Source: JAFAXD01 sp035472475 (lineage in GTDB: Bacteria; Pseudomonadota; Alphaproteobacteria; Rhizobiales; Xanthobacteraceae). Taken from it: a stretch of DNA of 30,426 nucleotides. The notes beneath the pieces are model-generated. The model searched no databases. It worked only from the letters and a program-made list of their open reading frames with translations, and was not told where the DNA came from. The DNA is taken from the NCBI GenBank assembly GCA_035472475.1, contig DATIPA010000089.1, forward strand, positions 1 to 30,426, in the 5' to 3' direction. How positions within the stretch are numbered: the first letter of the stretch is position 1; every line of letters begins with the position of its first letter. Made by a program: the position numbers and the translations under genes. Below, in pieces: positions 7,799 to 16,147 of this stretch.

Positions 7799-8947
7799 GT
7801 GATCGTCCTGGCGTCGTCAGTCGTGGCACTTTGGGCGTATCTGACCGTCGCGCGCGGACAATTCTGGCGCGCGCGCGAGCGCGACGATACCAGCGATGCG
7901 CCGCCGGCCGTTTGGCCAGGGGTCACCGCAATCGTGCCTGCGCGCGATGAGGCCGACAGCATCGCTGCGAGCATCCGGTCGCTGCTCACGCAAGACTACC
8001 CGGGTGAGTTCTCGATCGTACTCGTCGACGACCAAAGCCGCGATGGCACCGCAGACGTTGCGCGCGCTACCGCCAAGTCCCTCGGCTGCGAGCACATGCT
8101 TCACATCGTTGCAGGTTCCGCACCGCCCTCCGGCTGGACCGGCAAGCTGTGGGCGCAGCAGCAGGGCATCAGCCGCGCCGACGAATTCGAGCCTGCCTAT
8201 TTGCTGCTGACCGATGCCGACATTGTGCACGCCCCCGACACGCTGCGCTGGCTCGTGGCACATACTCAGGCGCGCCGGCTAACGCTGACATCACTGATGG
8301 CGAAACTCCGCTGTGAGAGCAACTCCGAGCGTCTACTCATTCCGGCATTCATTTTCTTCTTTCAGATGCTCTATCCGTTTGCCTGGGTCAACGATCCCAA
8401 GCGGCAAACCGCGGCCGCGGCAGGCGGTTGCATGCTGGTTAGGCGGGAAGCACTGCGGGCAGCCGGCGGGATCGCCGCTATCCGGGGTGAGTTGATCGAC
8501 GACTGCGCCTTAGCGCGCACGCTCAAGCGCATTGGTCCAATCTGGCTCGGATTGACGCAGCGCGCACACAGCATCCGTCCCTATCCGACAATGAGCGACA
8601 TCGGCCGCATGATCACCCGTTCGGCCTACGCGCAACTCGACTATTCAGTGTTATTGCTTGTGGGGACGATTCTGGGCATGACACTCATCTACTTGGCGCC
8701 CGTTCTATTAGCCTTGATGGCGAGCGGCGTGGAGCGCTTCGTCGGAGTCGTTTGCTGGATCACAATGGCGCTTTTATTCCAACCAATCCTTCGGTTCTAC
8801 CGGGTATCTCCGCTGTATGGTTTGTTGCTGCCGTTGATCGCCGCAATCTACGTCTGGTTCACGTGCGCGTCTGCTTTACAGCATGCGAGCGGCCGCGGCG
8901 GAATGTGGAAGGGTCGCGCGCAGGCAAGAGTGACCCGCACCCCATGA
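7799..8947 (+). CDS. hpnB: Hopene-associated glycosyltransferase HpnB
   Basis: This 382-residue family 2 glycosyltransferase has an N-terminal membrane anchor (about 2-16), a GT-A domain with DDQSRDGT (77-84), the metal-binding TDAD motif (138-141) and an acidic ELIDDCAL motif, followed by three or four C-terminal membrane segments. HpnB proteins are recognised by their constant presence in hopanoid loci; the exact sugar or lipid substrate is not firmly established. The GTG start at 7799 is preceded by GGAAGGA with 6-base spacing. It is the first gene of the plus-strand run hpnB-C-D-E-shc; its stop overlaps the hpnC start (ATGA), indicating translational coupling. It is divergent from ispA, with the promoter for the run presumably in 7660-7798. 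Confidence 0.92.
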   Translation: MIVLASSVVALWAYLTVARGQFWRARERDDTSDAPPAVWPGVTAIVPARDEADSIAASIRSLLTQDYPGEFSIVLVDDQSRDGTADVARATAKSLGCEHMLHIVAGSAPPSGWTGKLWAQQQGISRADEFEPAYLLLTDADIVHAPDTLRWLVAHTQARRLTLTSLMAKLRCESNSERLLIPAFIFFFQMLYPFAWVNDPKRQTAAAAGGCMLVRREALRAAGGIAAIRGELIDDCALARTLKRIGPIWLGLTQRAHSIRPYPTMSDIGRMITRSAYAQLDYSVLLLVGTILGMTLIYLAPVLLALMASGVERFVGVVCWITMALLFQPILRFYRVSPLYGLLLPLIAAIYVWFTCASALQHASGRGGMWKGRAQARVTRTP

Positions 8948-9828
8948 CCGGCGCCGGCTCATTGCGTTCGGGCAAGTCCCATCGGGACGAGAATTTTCCG
9001 GTGGCATCTTGGCTCATTGACCCGCGCCACCGCGGACCGATCCTGGCTTTCTATCAGTTTGTTCGCACGGCTGATGACATTGCTGACCACCCCACGCTAG
9101 CGCCCGGCGAGAAACTCGCTCTCCTTGATCAACTCGAGACAGACCTCGAGGGCCGCAGCAGTCAAAATCCCGAAGGTGTCGCGCTGCGGGCCGCGTTGGC
9201 GGCACGCGGCATGTCTCCGCGCCACGCCAAAGACCTGTTGACCGCGTTCCGGTTGGACGTGACCAAGCTGCGTTATCGCAATTGGGACGATCTCATTGGT
9301 TACTGCGCCTATTCGGCGATGCCGGTCGGTCGCTTTGTGCTTGATGTGCACGGCGAGAGCGAGGCGGTGTGGCCCGCGTCTGATGCGCTGTGCGCGGCCT
9401 TGCAGATCATCAACCATCTGCAGGACTGCCGGGCAGACTACCGCGATCTCGATCGCGTTTATGTCCCGCTCGACGCGCTGGCGGCCGCTGGCCTCGGTGT
9501 CGAGGCGTTGGGCGAAACGCGCGCCTCGGCTGCCCTGCTCGCCTGCCTTCACAAGCTAGCGGATAGGACCGAGCAGCTTTTGAGCCAAAGCGATCATTTT
9601 CCGAGCCTCGTCGTAGACCGGCGCCTCGGACTGGAAATCGCCGTCATCGTGCGTTTGGCGCATCAACTGACCACCATCCTAAAGCGCCACGATCCGTTAA
9701 GCGAACGCGTCCACCTCGGAAAGCTCGCGGTTGCCGGCACGACCGCGGCAGCGATCGTCGGTTACGGCGCAATCGCGCTGGGCCTGCGGCGAGCGCCCGT
9801 ACGTGCTCATGTGGTCCGCAATCTATGA
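8944..9828 (+). CDS. hpnC: Hydroxysqualene synthase HpnC
   Basis: This 294-residue squalene/phytoene-synthase-fold enzyme acts in the three-step bacterial squalene route, where HpnD makes presqualene diphosphate, HpnC converts it to hydroxysqualene and HpnE reduces that to squalene. The first Asp-rich motif is DDIAD (44-48) and the second region is NHLQDCRADYRDLDR. The N-terminal DENFPVASWL is typical of HpnC rather than HpnD. The ATG at 8944 overlaps the hpnB stop (ATGA) and the gene's own stop overlaps the hpnD start in the same way. A longer in-frame extension reaching back into hpnB is rejected because it would overlap that gene by about 190 bases. Confidence 0.94.
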   Translation: MTGAGSLRSGKSHRDENFPVASWLIDPRHRGPILAFYQFVRTADDIADHPTLAPGEKLALLDQLETDLEGRSSQNPEGVALRAALAARGMSPRHAKDLLTAFRLDVTKLRYRNWDDLIGYCAYSAMPVGRFVLDVHGESEAVWPASDALCAALQIINHLQDCRADYRDLDRVYVPLDALAAAGLGVEALGETRASAALLACLHKLADRTEQLLSQSDHFPSLVVDRRLGLEIAVIVRLAHQLTTILKRHDPLSERVHLGKLAVAGTTAAAIVGYGAIALGLRRAPVRAHVVRNL

Positions 9829-10667
9829 GTCCGGCAGCAACAGCACCGAGTGCGAGTGCAACGGTGCCGCGGGCGGCCGGAAGCTCGTTCTATGCGGCGA
9901 TGCGCATCCTGCCATCGCAGCAGCGCGACGCGATGTTCGAAATATACTCGTTCTGCCGGGCGGTCGACGACATCGCTGATAGTTCCGGCCCGCGCCCGGA
10001 GCGGGTCGCGCAGCTGCAAGCCTGGCGGCGCGATATTGCGACGCTCTATGACGGCACGTCTCCTCCCGCGCTTGAGGGGCTCGCGCGAGCGGTCAAGACA
10101 TTCGGGCTGCGACGCGAAGACTTTCTGGCCGTGATTGACGGCATGGAAATGGACGTTGTCGCCGACATCCGGGCGCCGGATTACCCCACGCTCGAGCTTT
10201 ACTGCGACCGCGTAGCATGCGCTGTAGGGCGCCTTTCGGTCAAAGTGTTTGGCTTGCCGGAGGACTTGGGCCGCGCGCTTGCAGATCAGCTGGGACGCGC
10301 CCTGCAGCTGACCAACATCCTGCGCGACCTCGACGAAGATGCGGAACTCGGGCGCCTCTACCTTCCGGCTGAAGCGTTGCGGGAGGCCGGCATTTCCAGC
10401 ACCGACCCCACCACCGTGCTCGCTGAGCCACGCATCGAGTGGGCATGCCACGCGATCGTCGACCGCGCCCGCGCGCATTTCACCAAGGCCGATGACATCA
10501 TGGCGCGCTGTCCCCCGCGTGCCGTACGGGCGCCCCGGCTCATGGGCGCCGTGTACAAGGCGATCCTGGCACGGTTGGTAGCCCGCGGCTTCGGCTCGCC
10601 ACGGGTTCCGGTGCGCATCCCCAAAGTGCTGCTGGTTTGGATGCTGCTACGTCACGCGATCGCCTAA
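9825..10667 (+). CDS. hpnD: Presqualene diphosphate synthase HpnD
   Basis: This 280-residue squalene/phytoene-synthase-family enzyme joins two farnesyl diphosphates head-to-head into presqualene diphosphate. Both Asp-rich motifs are present: DDIAD (48-52) in FCRAVDDIADSS, and the NILRDLDEDAELGRLYLP region that carries the second metal-binding Asps. That second motif is the fuller, phytoene-synthase-like form expected of HpnD and separates it from HpnC. The first 16 or so residues are Ala/Ser/Thr-rich and look dispensable. The start overlaps the hpnC stop (ATGA), and the stop TAA shares its last base with the hpnE ATG (TAATG), so the three squalene genes are translationally coupled and probably made in step. 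Confidence 0.95.
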   Translation: MSPAATAPSASATVPRAAGSSFYAAMRILPSQQRDAMFEIYSFCRAVDDIADSSGPRPERVAQLQAWRRDIATLYDGTSPPALEGLARAVKTFGLRREDFLAVIDGMEMDVVADIRAPDYPTLELYCDRVACAVGRLSVKVFGLPEDLGRALADQLGRALQLTNILRDLDEDAELGRLYLPAEALREAGISSTDPTTVLAEPRIEWACHAIVDRARAHFTKADDIMARCPPRAVRAPRLMGAVYKAILARLVARGFGSPRVPVRIPKVLLVWMLLRHAIA

Positions 10668-11914
10668 TGGGGAGAACCGTCCACATTATAGGCGCCGGCC
10701 TTGCCGGCCTCGCCGCCGCCGTTCGCCTCAGTAAGCGCGGCCTCCCGATCGTGCTGCATGAGGCCGCCAATCATGCCGGAGGGCGCTGCCGGACCTATCA
10801 CGACCCGGCGCTCGGCATGATGATCGACAACGGCAATCATCTGGTCCTCTCCGGCAATCGCGCGACCATGGATTTTGTGACGGCGATCGGAGCCCGCAAG
10901 CGGCTGCACGGTCCGTCGAGTGCCTCCTTTCCGATGGTCGACATCGCGACCAACGAGCGTTGGACGATCCGCATCAACGATGGACGTTTCCCGCTCTGGA
11001 TCTTTGACCGCACGGCGCGAGTGCCTGCTACGTCCGCAATACAATATCTTCCGATGGCCCGATTGCTGTGGGCGAAACCTGACCGCGCGATCGCAGATCT
11101 CATCGCGTGCGACGGGCCCGTCTATGAGCGCCTGCTGGATCCACTGCTGCGCGCGGCCCTCAACACGGAGCCACGAGAAGCGTCGGCTGCCCTTGCGGGC
11201 GCCGTGCTGCGTGAAACAATCGCGGTCGGCGGCCACGCGTGCCGCCCACTGATCGCGAGCGAGGGGCTAGCGAGCACATTTGTGGATCCGGCGCTCCAGG
11301 TCGTTCAACAACGTGGCGGCACGATCCGATTTGGACATCGGCTCCGCGCGATAAGCTTTGACGGAGGACGCGCGAGCGCACTCGATTTCGGTGAGGATAC
11401 AGTCAAGCTTGCGCCCGGCGAGGCTGTGATCATCGCCGTGCCGCCGCCGGTGGCGGCGGACCTGTTGCCTGGTCTCACCGTACCGACCGAATTCTGCGCA
11501 ATCGTCAACGCGCACTACCGGTTTGTCGGCGACAAAAACCTGCCTCCGATGATGGGAGCCCTGAACGCCACCCCGGAATGGCTGTTCGTCTTTCCGGATC
11601 GGCTGTCAGTGACGATCAGCAGCGCCAATCACCTGCTTGATGTCGATCGTGAAATCCTGGCACGCAAGATCTGGCAGGAGGTCGCGCGCATGATTGAGAC
11701 CAGCGCACCCTTGCCGCCGTGGCAAATCGTGCGTGAACGGCGCGCAACCTTTGCGGCGTCGCCGGCCCAGAACGCCAAGCGACCCCGAGCCGCAACCGCG
11801 TGGCGGAACCTGGTTCTGGCCGGCGACTGGACTGCAACGAATTTGCCGGCCACGATCGAAGGGGCCATTCGTTCGGGCAACCGGGGCGCGGAATTGGTCG
11901 AGGCGATGTCATGA
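10667..11914 (+). CDS. hpnE: Hydroxysqualene dehydroxylase HpnE (FAD-dependent)
   Basis: This 415-residue FAD-dependent amine-oxidase/phytoene-desaturase-like protein reduces hydroxysqualene to squalene, the last step before cyclisation. It starts with a dinucleotide-binding Rossmann motif (IIGAGLAGLAAA, from residue 7), followed by the HEAANHAGGRCRT segment that binds the FAD ribose in this family. The C-terminal segment LVLAGDWTATNLPATIEGA is the second conserved flavin-contacting motif. The start at 10667 sits in TAATG overlap with hpnD; an in-frame GTG-type start 30 bases upstream lies inside hpnD and is less likely. The next gene, shc, follows after about 70 bases. Confidence 0.93.
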   Translation: MGRTVHIIGAGLAGLAAAVRLSKRGLPIVLHEAANHAGGRCRTYHDPALGMMIDNGNHLVLSGNRATMDFVTAIGARKRLHGPSSASFPMVDIATNERWTIRINDGRFPLWIFDRTARVPATSAIQYLPMARLLWAKPDRAIADLIACDGPVYERLLDPLLRAALNTEPREASAALAGAVLRETIAVGGHACRPLIASEGLASTFVDPALQVVQQRGGTIRFGHRLRAISFDGGRASALDFGEDTVKLAPGEAVIIAVPPPVAADLLPGLTVPTEFCAIVNAHYRFVGDKNLPPMMGALNATPEWLFVFPDRLSVTISSANHLLDVDREILARKIWQEVARMIETSAPLPPWQIVRERRATFAASPAQNAKRPRAATAWRNLVLAGDWTATNLPATIEGAIRSGNRGAELVEAMS

Positions 11915-11984
11915 CCGGGTGTTCGTCGCGGCGCGGATGCGCCGCGCCTCGTTTTCGCCACCACAACACGGCAGCAACCCGCGC

Positions 11985-13916
11985 ATGAACCTACAAAGTC
12001 TCGACAAACCGATCGAAAGTGCGATGGCGGCGCTGCTTGCCTGCCAGCAGCGGGATGGCCATTGGGTATTCGAGCTCGAGGCCGACGCGACCATCCCGGC
12101 CGAGTACGTGCTGCTCAAGCATTACCTCGGGGGGGCGCCCGATCCTGTGCTTGAAGCCAAGATCGCGGTCTACTTGCGCCGCATCCAAGGTCCGCATGGC
12201 GGCTGGCCGCTCTTTCACGACGGCGATTTTGACATTAGCGCTAGTGTGAAGGCCTATTTCGCCCTCAAGATGATCGGTGACCGCCCCGATGCGCCGCACA
12301 TGCGGCGGGCGCGCGAGGCGATCTGGGCGCACGGTGGCGCCGGCCGCAGCAATGTTTTCACCCGCGCCCTCCTCGCCCTCTACGGCGTGGTTTCCTGGCG
12401 CGCGGTGCCAGCAATGCCGGTCGAGATCATGTTGCTGCCGCGCTGGTTCCCATTTCATCTCGACAAGGTGTCCTACTGGGCGCGTACCGTGCTCGCGCCG
12501 CTCCTCGTTCTGCGCGCGCTGCAGCCGCGCGCACGCAATCCGAAGGGGGTGACCATCGAAGAACTGTTTCTGGAGCCGCCGCAACAGCTCGGTATGCCGG
12601 CTAAAGCGCCGCATCAGAAATGGTCCTGGTTTCTGCTGTTTCGGGTGGTCGACGGGATTGTACGGCGGATCGAACCGCTGTTTCCGGCGCATGTTCGCAA
12701 GCGATCGATCGACGCCGTAGTCGCGTTCGTAACCAAAAGGCTCAACGGCGAAGACGGCCTCGGCGGGATCTTTCCGGCGATGGCCAACACCGTGATGATG
12801 TTCGACGCGCTGGGCTATCCGGAAACCCATCCCGACGTCGTGGTGGCGCGCCGCTCGATCGAGAAGCTCTTGGTCGTTAAGCCGGATGAAGCCTATTGCC
12901 AGCCATGCGTGTCACCGGTCTGGGATACGGCGCTCGTGTGTCACACACTCCTGGAGGCGGGCGGCGACGCTGCGGTCAAACAGTCGGTGCGAGGCCTCGA
13001 ATGGCTTGTCCCTCTGCAAGTCTGCGATATTGCCGGCGACTGGTCGGTGCAGCGGCCGCACGTACGGCCGGGCGGCTGGGCCTTTCAATACGCCAACGCC
13101 TATTACCCCGATCTCGACGACACCGCCGTGGTGGTGATGGCCATGCACCGCGCACAGCAAGTCCTGGGATCAGATCAATTCGACCCGGCGATCGCGCGCG
13201 CGCGCGAGTGGATCAGCGGACTGCAGAGCCGCAATGGCGGTTGGGCGGCGTTCGATGCCGACAACGTCTACTACTATCTTAACAACATCCCGTTCTCCGA
13301 TCATGGCGCGCTACTCGATCCTCCGACCGAGGATCTCACCGGGCGCTGCATGTCCATGCTGGCTCAGCTCGGCGCGCCGCCGACCGACCTGGCGCTGGTG
13401 CAAGGACTCGAATTCCTCCGGCGTACCCAGCATCGCGAGGGCAGCTGGTACGGCCGTTGGGGCCTGAACTACATCTACGGCACCTGGTCGGTGCTGTGCG
13501 CGCTCAACGCGATCGGTCTCGATCAGCGCTCACCGGAGGTACGCCGCGCGGTCGATTGGCTCGCGGCAATTCAAAACAGCGACGGCGGCTGGGGCGAGGA
13601 TGGCACGAGCTACAAGCTCGACTATCGGGGCTACGAGGCGGCCCCCAGCACAGGGTCGCAGACCGCCTGGGCGCTGCTCGGCCTGATGGCGGCCGGTGAA
13701 GTCGATCATCCATCGGTCGCGCGCGGCATCGCCTATCTGGTGGCGACCCAGCAATCACACGGCTTTTGGGACGAAGCGCGCTACACGGCGACGGGGTTTC
13801 CGCGCGTGTTTTACCTCCGCTACCACGGATACGCGAAACTTTTTCCGCTATGGGCGCTGGCGCGATACCGCAATCTCAAGACGCGCAACGCGCATCACGT
13901 TGCATTCGGCATGTGA
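11985..13916 (+). CDS. shc: Squalene-hopene cyclase
   Basis: This 643-residue monotopic membrane enzyme cyclises squalene to the pentacyclic hopene/hopanol skeleton. The catalytic acid motif DLDD is at residues 376-379, within two residues of its position in the Alicyclobacillus enzyme. Several QW-type repeats are visible, including QQRDGHW, GPHGGW, LQSRNGGWAAF, QHREGSWYGRWG, IQNSDGGWGE and QQSHGFW. The length is typical of the family. The ATG at 11985 is chosen because it gives the family-like N-terminus (about 25 residues to the first QW motif); in-frame ATG 11937 and GTG 11919 would add 16-22 atypical residues, and none of the three has a strong Shine-Dalgarno. It is the last gene of the plus-strand run and converges on hpnH, 26 bases away, with no terminator seen. 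Confidence 0.95.
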   Translation: MNLQSLDKPIESAMAALLACQQRDGHWVFELEADATIPAEYVLLKHYLGGAPDPVLEAKIAVYLRRIQGPHGGWPLFHDGDFDISASVKAYFALKMIGDRPDAPHMRRAREAIWAHGGAGRSNVFTRALLALYGVVSWRAVPAMPVEIMLLPRWFPFHLDKVSYWARTVLAPLLVLRALQPRARNPKGVTIEELFLEPPQQLGMPAKAPHQKWSWFLLFRVVDGIVRRIEPLFPAHVRKRSIDAVVAFVTKRLNGEDGLGGIFPAMANTVMMFDALGYPETHPDVVVARRSIEKLLVVKPDEAYCQPCVSPVWDTALVCHTLLEAGGDAAVKQSVRGLEWLVPLQVCDIAGDWSVQRPHVRPGGWAFQYANAYYPDLDDTAVVVMAMHRAQQVLGSDQFDPAIARAREWISGLQSRNGGWAAFDADNVYYYLNNIPFSDHGALLDPPTEDLTGRCMSMLAQLGAPPTDLALVQGLEFLRRTQHREGSWYGRWGLNYIYGTWSVLCALNAIGLDQRSPEVRRAVDWLAAIQNSDGGWGEDGTSYKLDYRGYEAAPSTGSQTAWALLGLMAAGEVDHPSVARGIAYLVATQQSHGFWDEARYTATGFPRVFYLRYHGYAKLFPLWALARYRNLKTRNAHHVAFGM

Positions 13917-13942
13917 GGGCGGGCGTCCGTTGTCAGGTATGC

Positions 13943-15085
13943 TTAGCGTCCCGCCGCCTTTTTCAGCGGCTCCGCGCTGTGCATCTGGGAAAGCTGTTCC
14001 TTGACCTGGCGCTCGAACATGTACTGGGCCGGGCGCTGGGCGTGGAGCGGGATTTCAGGAACCATTGGGCCGGTTGTGCGCACGCCGCGCATCGCGGTGA
14101 TCGCGGCCTTGATCGGATGTGCAACGGCATCGTTTACGGCGGTCGCCTCGTAGCCGCTATGCACCATACAGTCGGCACATTTTTCATAGTTGCCAGTACC
14201 GTAGGCGTCCCAATCGGTCTCTTCCATCAGTTCCCGAAAGGTCCCGACATAACCCTCGCCCAATAGATAGCACGGGCGCTGCCAGCCAAATACGGTGCGC
14301 GTTGGGTTGCCCCACGGCGTGCAGTGATATTCCTGATTGCCGGCCAGGAAATCCAGGAACAGGCTCGACTGGCTGAATGACCAGTTTCGGCCATTGTCGC
14401 CGCGCCGGAATATCTCGCGGAACAGCTCCTTGGTCTTGGTGCGGTTGAGAAAGTGCTGCTGGTCCGGCGCGCGCTCGTAGGCATAGCCGGGCGATACCGT
14501 GATGCCGTCGACCCCCATCGGGGCAAGCGTATCGAAGAACGCCGCAACGCGCTCGGGCTCTGAGTTGTTGAACAGCGTGCAGTTGATGTTGACGCGGAAA
14601 CCCAGCGCTTTGGCGGCTTTGATCGCCTCGACCGCACGTTGATACACGCCGTCCTGACAAACCGATTTGTCGTGCATCTCCTTGTCGCCGTCGAGATGCA
14701 CTGACCACACGAAGAACGGGCTAGGCTTGTATTTGCGCAAATGCTTCATCATCAGCAGAGCATTGGTGCACAGATAAACGAACTTCCGCCGTTCAATGAT
14801 GCCCTTGACGATCTCGGGCAATTCCTTGTGCAGCAACGGCTCGCCACCCGCAATTGAGACCACCGGGGCGCCGCATTCGTCGACGGCGTGCAGCGCATCG
14901 GCCAGCGGCAGCCGCTTGTTCAGGATCTCGTCGGGATAATCGATCTTGCCGCACCCTGCGCACGCCAGATTGCAGCGAAACAGCGGCTCGAGCATGAGTA
15001 CGAGGGGATAACGCTTGCGGCCAGCGAGTCGCTGACGCATCACGTAGGTCCCGACCAGCACGGTTTGCAAAAAGGGAATTGCCAC
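13943..15085 (-). CDS. hpnH: Adenosyl-hopene transferase HpnH (radical SAM)
   Basis: This 380-residue radical SAM enzyme adds the 5'-deoxyadenosyl radical to diploptene to give adenosylhopane, the first step of side-chain extension. The [4Fe-4S]/SAM motif C38-x3-C42-x2-C45 (FRCNLACAGC) and the SAM-contacting AGGEPLL segment are clear, and a C-terminal region contains a short cysteine cluster (EKCADCMVH). The start is a GTG at 15085 with AGGAAG about 6 bases upstream. It is the last gene of a dxs-ispH-hpnH minus-strand run, 30 bases after ispH, linking isoprenoid precursor supply to hopanoid modification. hpnG, which usually acts next, is not adjacent or elsewhere in the window. Confidence 0.95.
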   Translation of the reverse strand: MAIPFLQTVLVGTYVMRQRLAGRKRYPLVLMLEPLFRCNLACAGCGKIDYPDEILNKRLPLADALHAVDECGAPVVSIAGGEPLLHKELPEIVKGIIERRKFVYLCTNALLMMKHLRKYKPSPFFVWSVHLDGDKEMHDKSVCQDGVYQRAVEAIKAAKALGFRVNINCTLFNNSEPERVAAFFDTLAPMGVDGITVSPGYAYERAPDQQHFLNRTKTKELFREIFRRGDNGRNWSFSQSSLFLDFLAGNQEYHCTPWGNPTRTVFGWQRPCYLLGEGYVGTFRELMEETDWDAYGTGNYEKCADCMVHSGYEATAVNDAVAHPIKAAITAMRGVRTTGPMVPEIPLHAQRPAQYMFERQVKEQLSQMHSAEPLKKAAGR

Positions 15086-15115
15086 GACAGCTTCCTGCGT
15101 TGTTTGCGAAAAATG

Positions 15116-16090
15116 CTACTTCGCTACCTTCTCGACTTCGTGCGGGGCAACCCGCGGCCCGGTTCGGCGATCGGCCAGCTCTGCCGGCAATCGAAATTCC
15201 ACCGTTTCCGTTCGCCCCTCCAACGATTCAACCTCGACCGGGCCGAAGCGTTGCAGGGCAGCGATCACGTCTTCTACCAGCACCTCAGGTGCCGAAGCAC
15301 CCGCCGTAAGACCGACGACCCCGACACCCTGAAACCATTCGGCATCCAGCTCGCTACCGTCCGCAACCAGGTAACTCGGCTTTTGTGCCTCTTCACCTAT
15401 TTCGCGCAAGCGGTTCGAATTCGAGCTGTTCTTGGCCCCGACCACCAGGATCACGTCCGCCACTTTGCAGAGTTCGCGGACCGCGATCTGGCGATTCTGG
15501 GTAGCGTAACAGATATCTCTCGTTTCCGGACCGACGATATTGGTGAAGCGGCGATGCAACGCCGCTATGACCCCCTTGGTATCGTCGACGCTGAGCGTCG
15601 TCTGAGTGACATACGCGACCGGGTGATCGGACGCAATGTCGAGGGCCGCGACGTCCTTTTCCGACTGGACCAGCAAAACCGGCCCGGAGATTTGCCCCAT
15701 TGTGCCTTCCACCTCGGGATGGCCGGCGTGCCCGATCAGGATGATGGTGCGGCCCTGGGCGGCGTAGCGGCGCCCGTGGTTGTGGACCTTGGTCACCAGC
15801 GGGCACGTGGCATCGATCACGCGCAGATCACGCGCTAAGGCCTCTTGTTCGATGCGCTTGGAAACTCCATGGGCGCTGAAGATCGCGTGCGCATCGGCAG
15901 GCACATCTTCAAGCTCCTCGACAAACTGCACGCCCTTGGCCTTCAACGTCTCAACGACGTACTTGTTGTGAACAATTTCGTGCCGCACGTAGATCGGCGG
16001 CCCGTAGCGCTCAAGCGCGCGCTCGACGATTTCAATCGCGCGCACCACCCCGGCGCAGAAGCCCCGCGGCTGGGCTAGAACCACTTTCAT
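15116..16090 (-). CDS. ispH: 4-hydroxy-3-methylbut-2-enyl diphosphate reductase (IspH/LytB)
   Basis: This 324-residue iron-sulfur enzyme carries out the last MEP-pathway step, converting HMBPP to IPP and DMAPP in the cytosol. The three cluster cysteines are Cys12 (RGFCAGV), Cys96 (DATCPLV) and the Cys in DICYATQNRQ (about 197), and the substrate-binding histidines in HEIVHN (His41) and AHGVS (His74) are present. Length and motif spacing match the family. It lies between dxs (57 bases upstream) and hpnH (30 bases downstream) on the same strand, so it is likely co-transcribed. Another ispH copy elsewhere in the genome is possible and cannot be judged here. Confidence 0.96.
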   Translation of the reverse strand: MKVVLAQPRGFCAGVVRAIEIVERALERYGPPIYVRHEIVHNKYVVETLKAKGVQFVEELEDVPADAHAIFSAHGVSKRIEQEALARDLRVIDATCPLVTKVHNHGRRYAAQGRTIILIGHAGHPEVEGTMGQISGPVLLVQSEKDVAALDIASDHPVAYVTQTTLSVDDTKGVIAALHRRFTNIVGPETRDICYATQNRQIAVRELCKVADVILVVGAKNSSNSNRLREIGEEAQKPSYLVADGSELDAEWFQGVGVVGLTAGASAPEVLVEDVIAALQRFGPVEVESLEGRTETVEFRLPAELADRRTGPRVAPHEVEKVAK

Positions 16091-16147
16091 CAGGCGCCCC
16101 TTCGAATCATTCTAGTTCCATCCTGGCCTGCACCGAGCCCGCCCCCG

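Noticed and set aside
8752..8943. Upstream extension of hpnC inside hpnB
   Set aside because: It would overlap hpnB by about 190 bases, and the ATGA overlap at 8944 gives a family-typical start.
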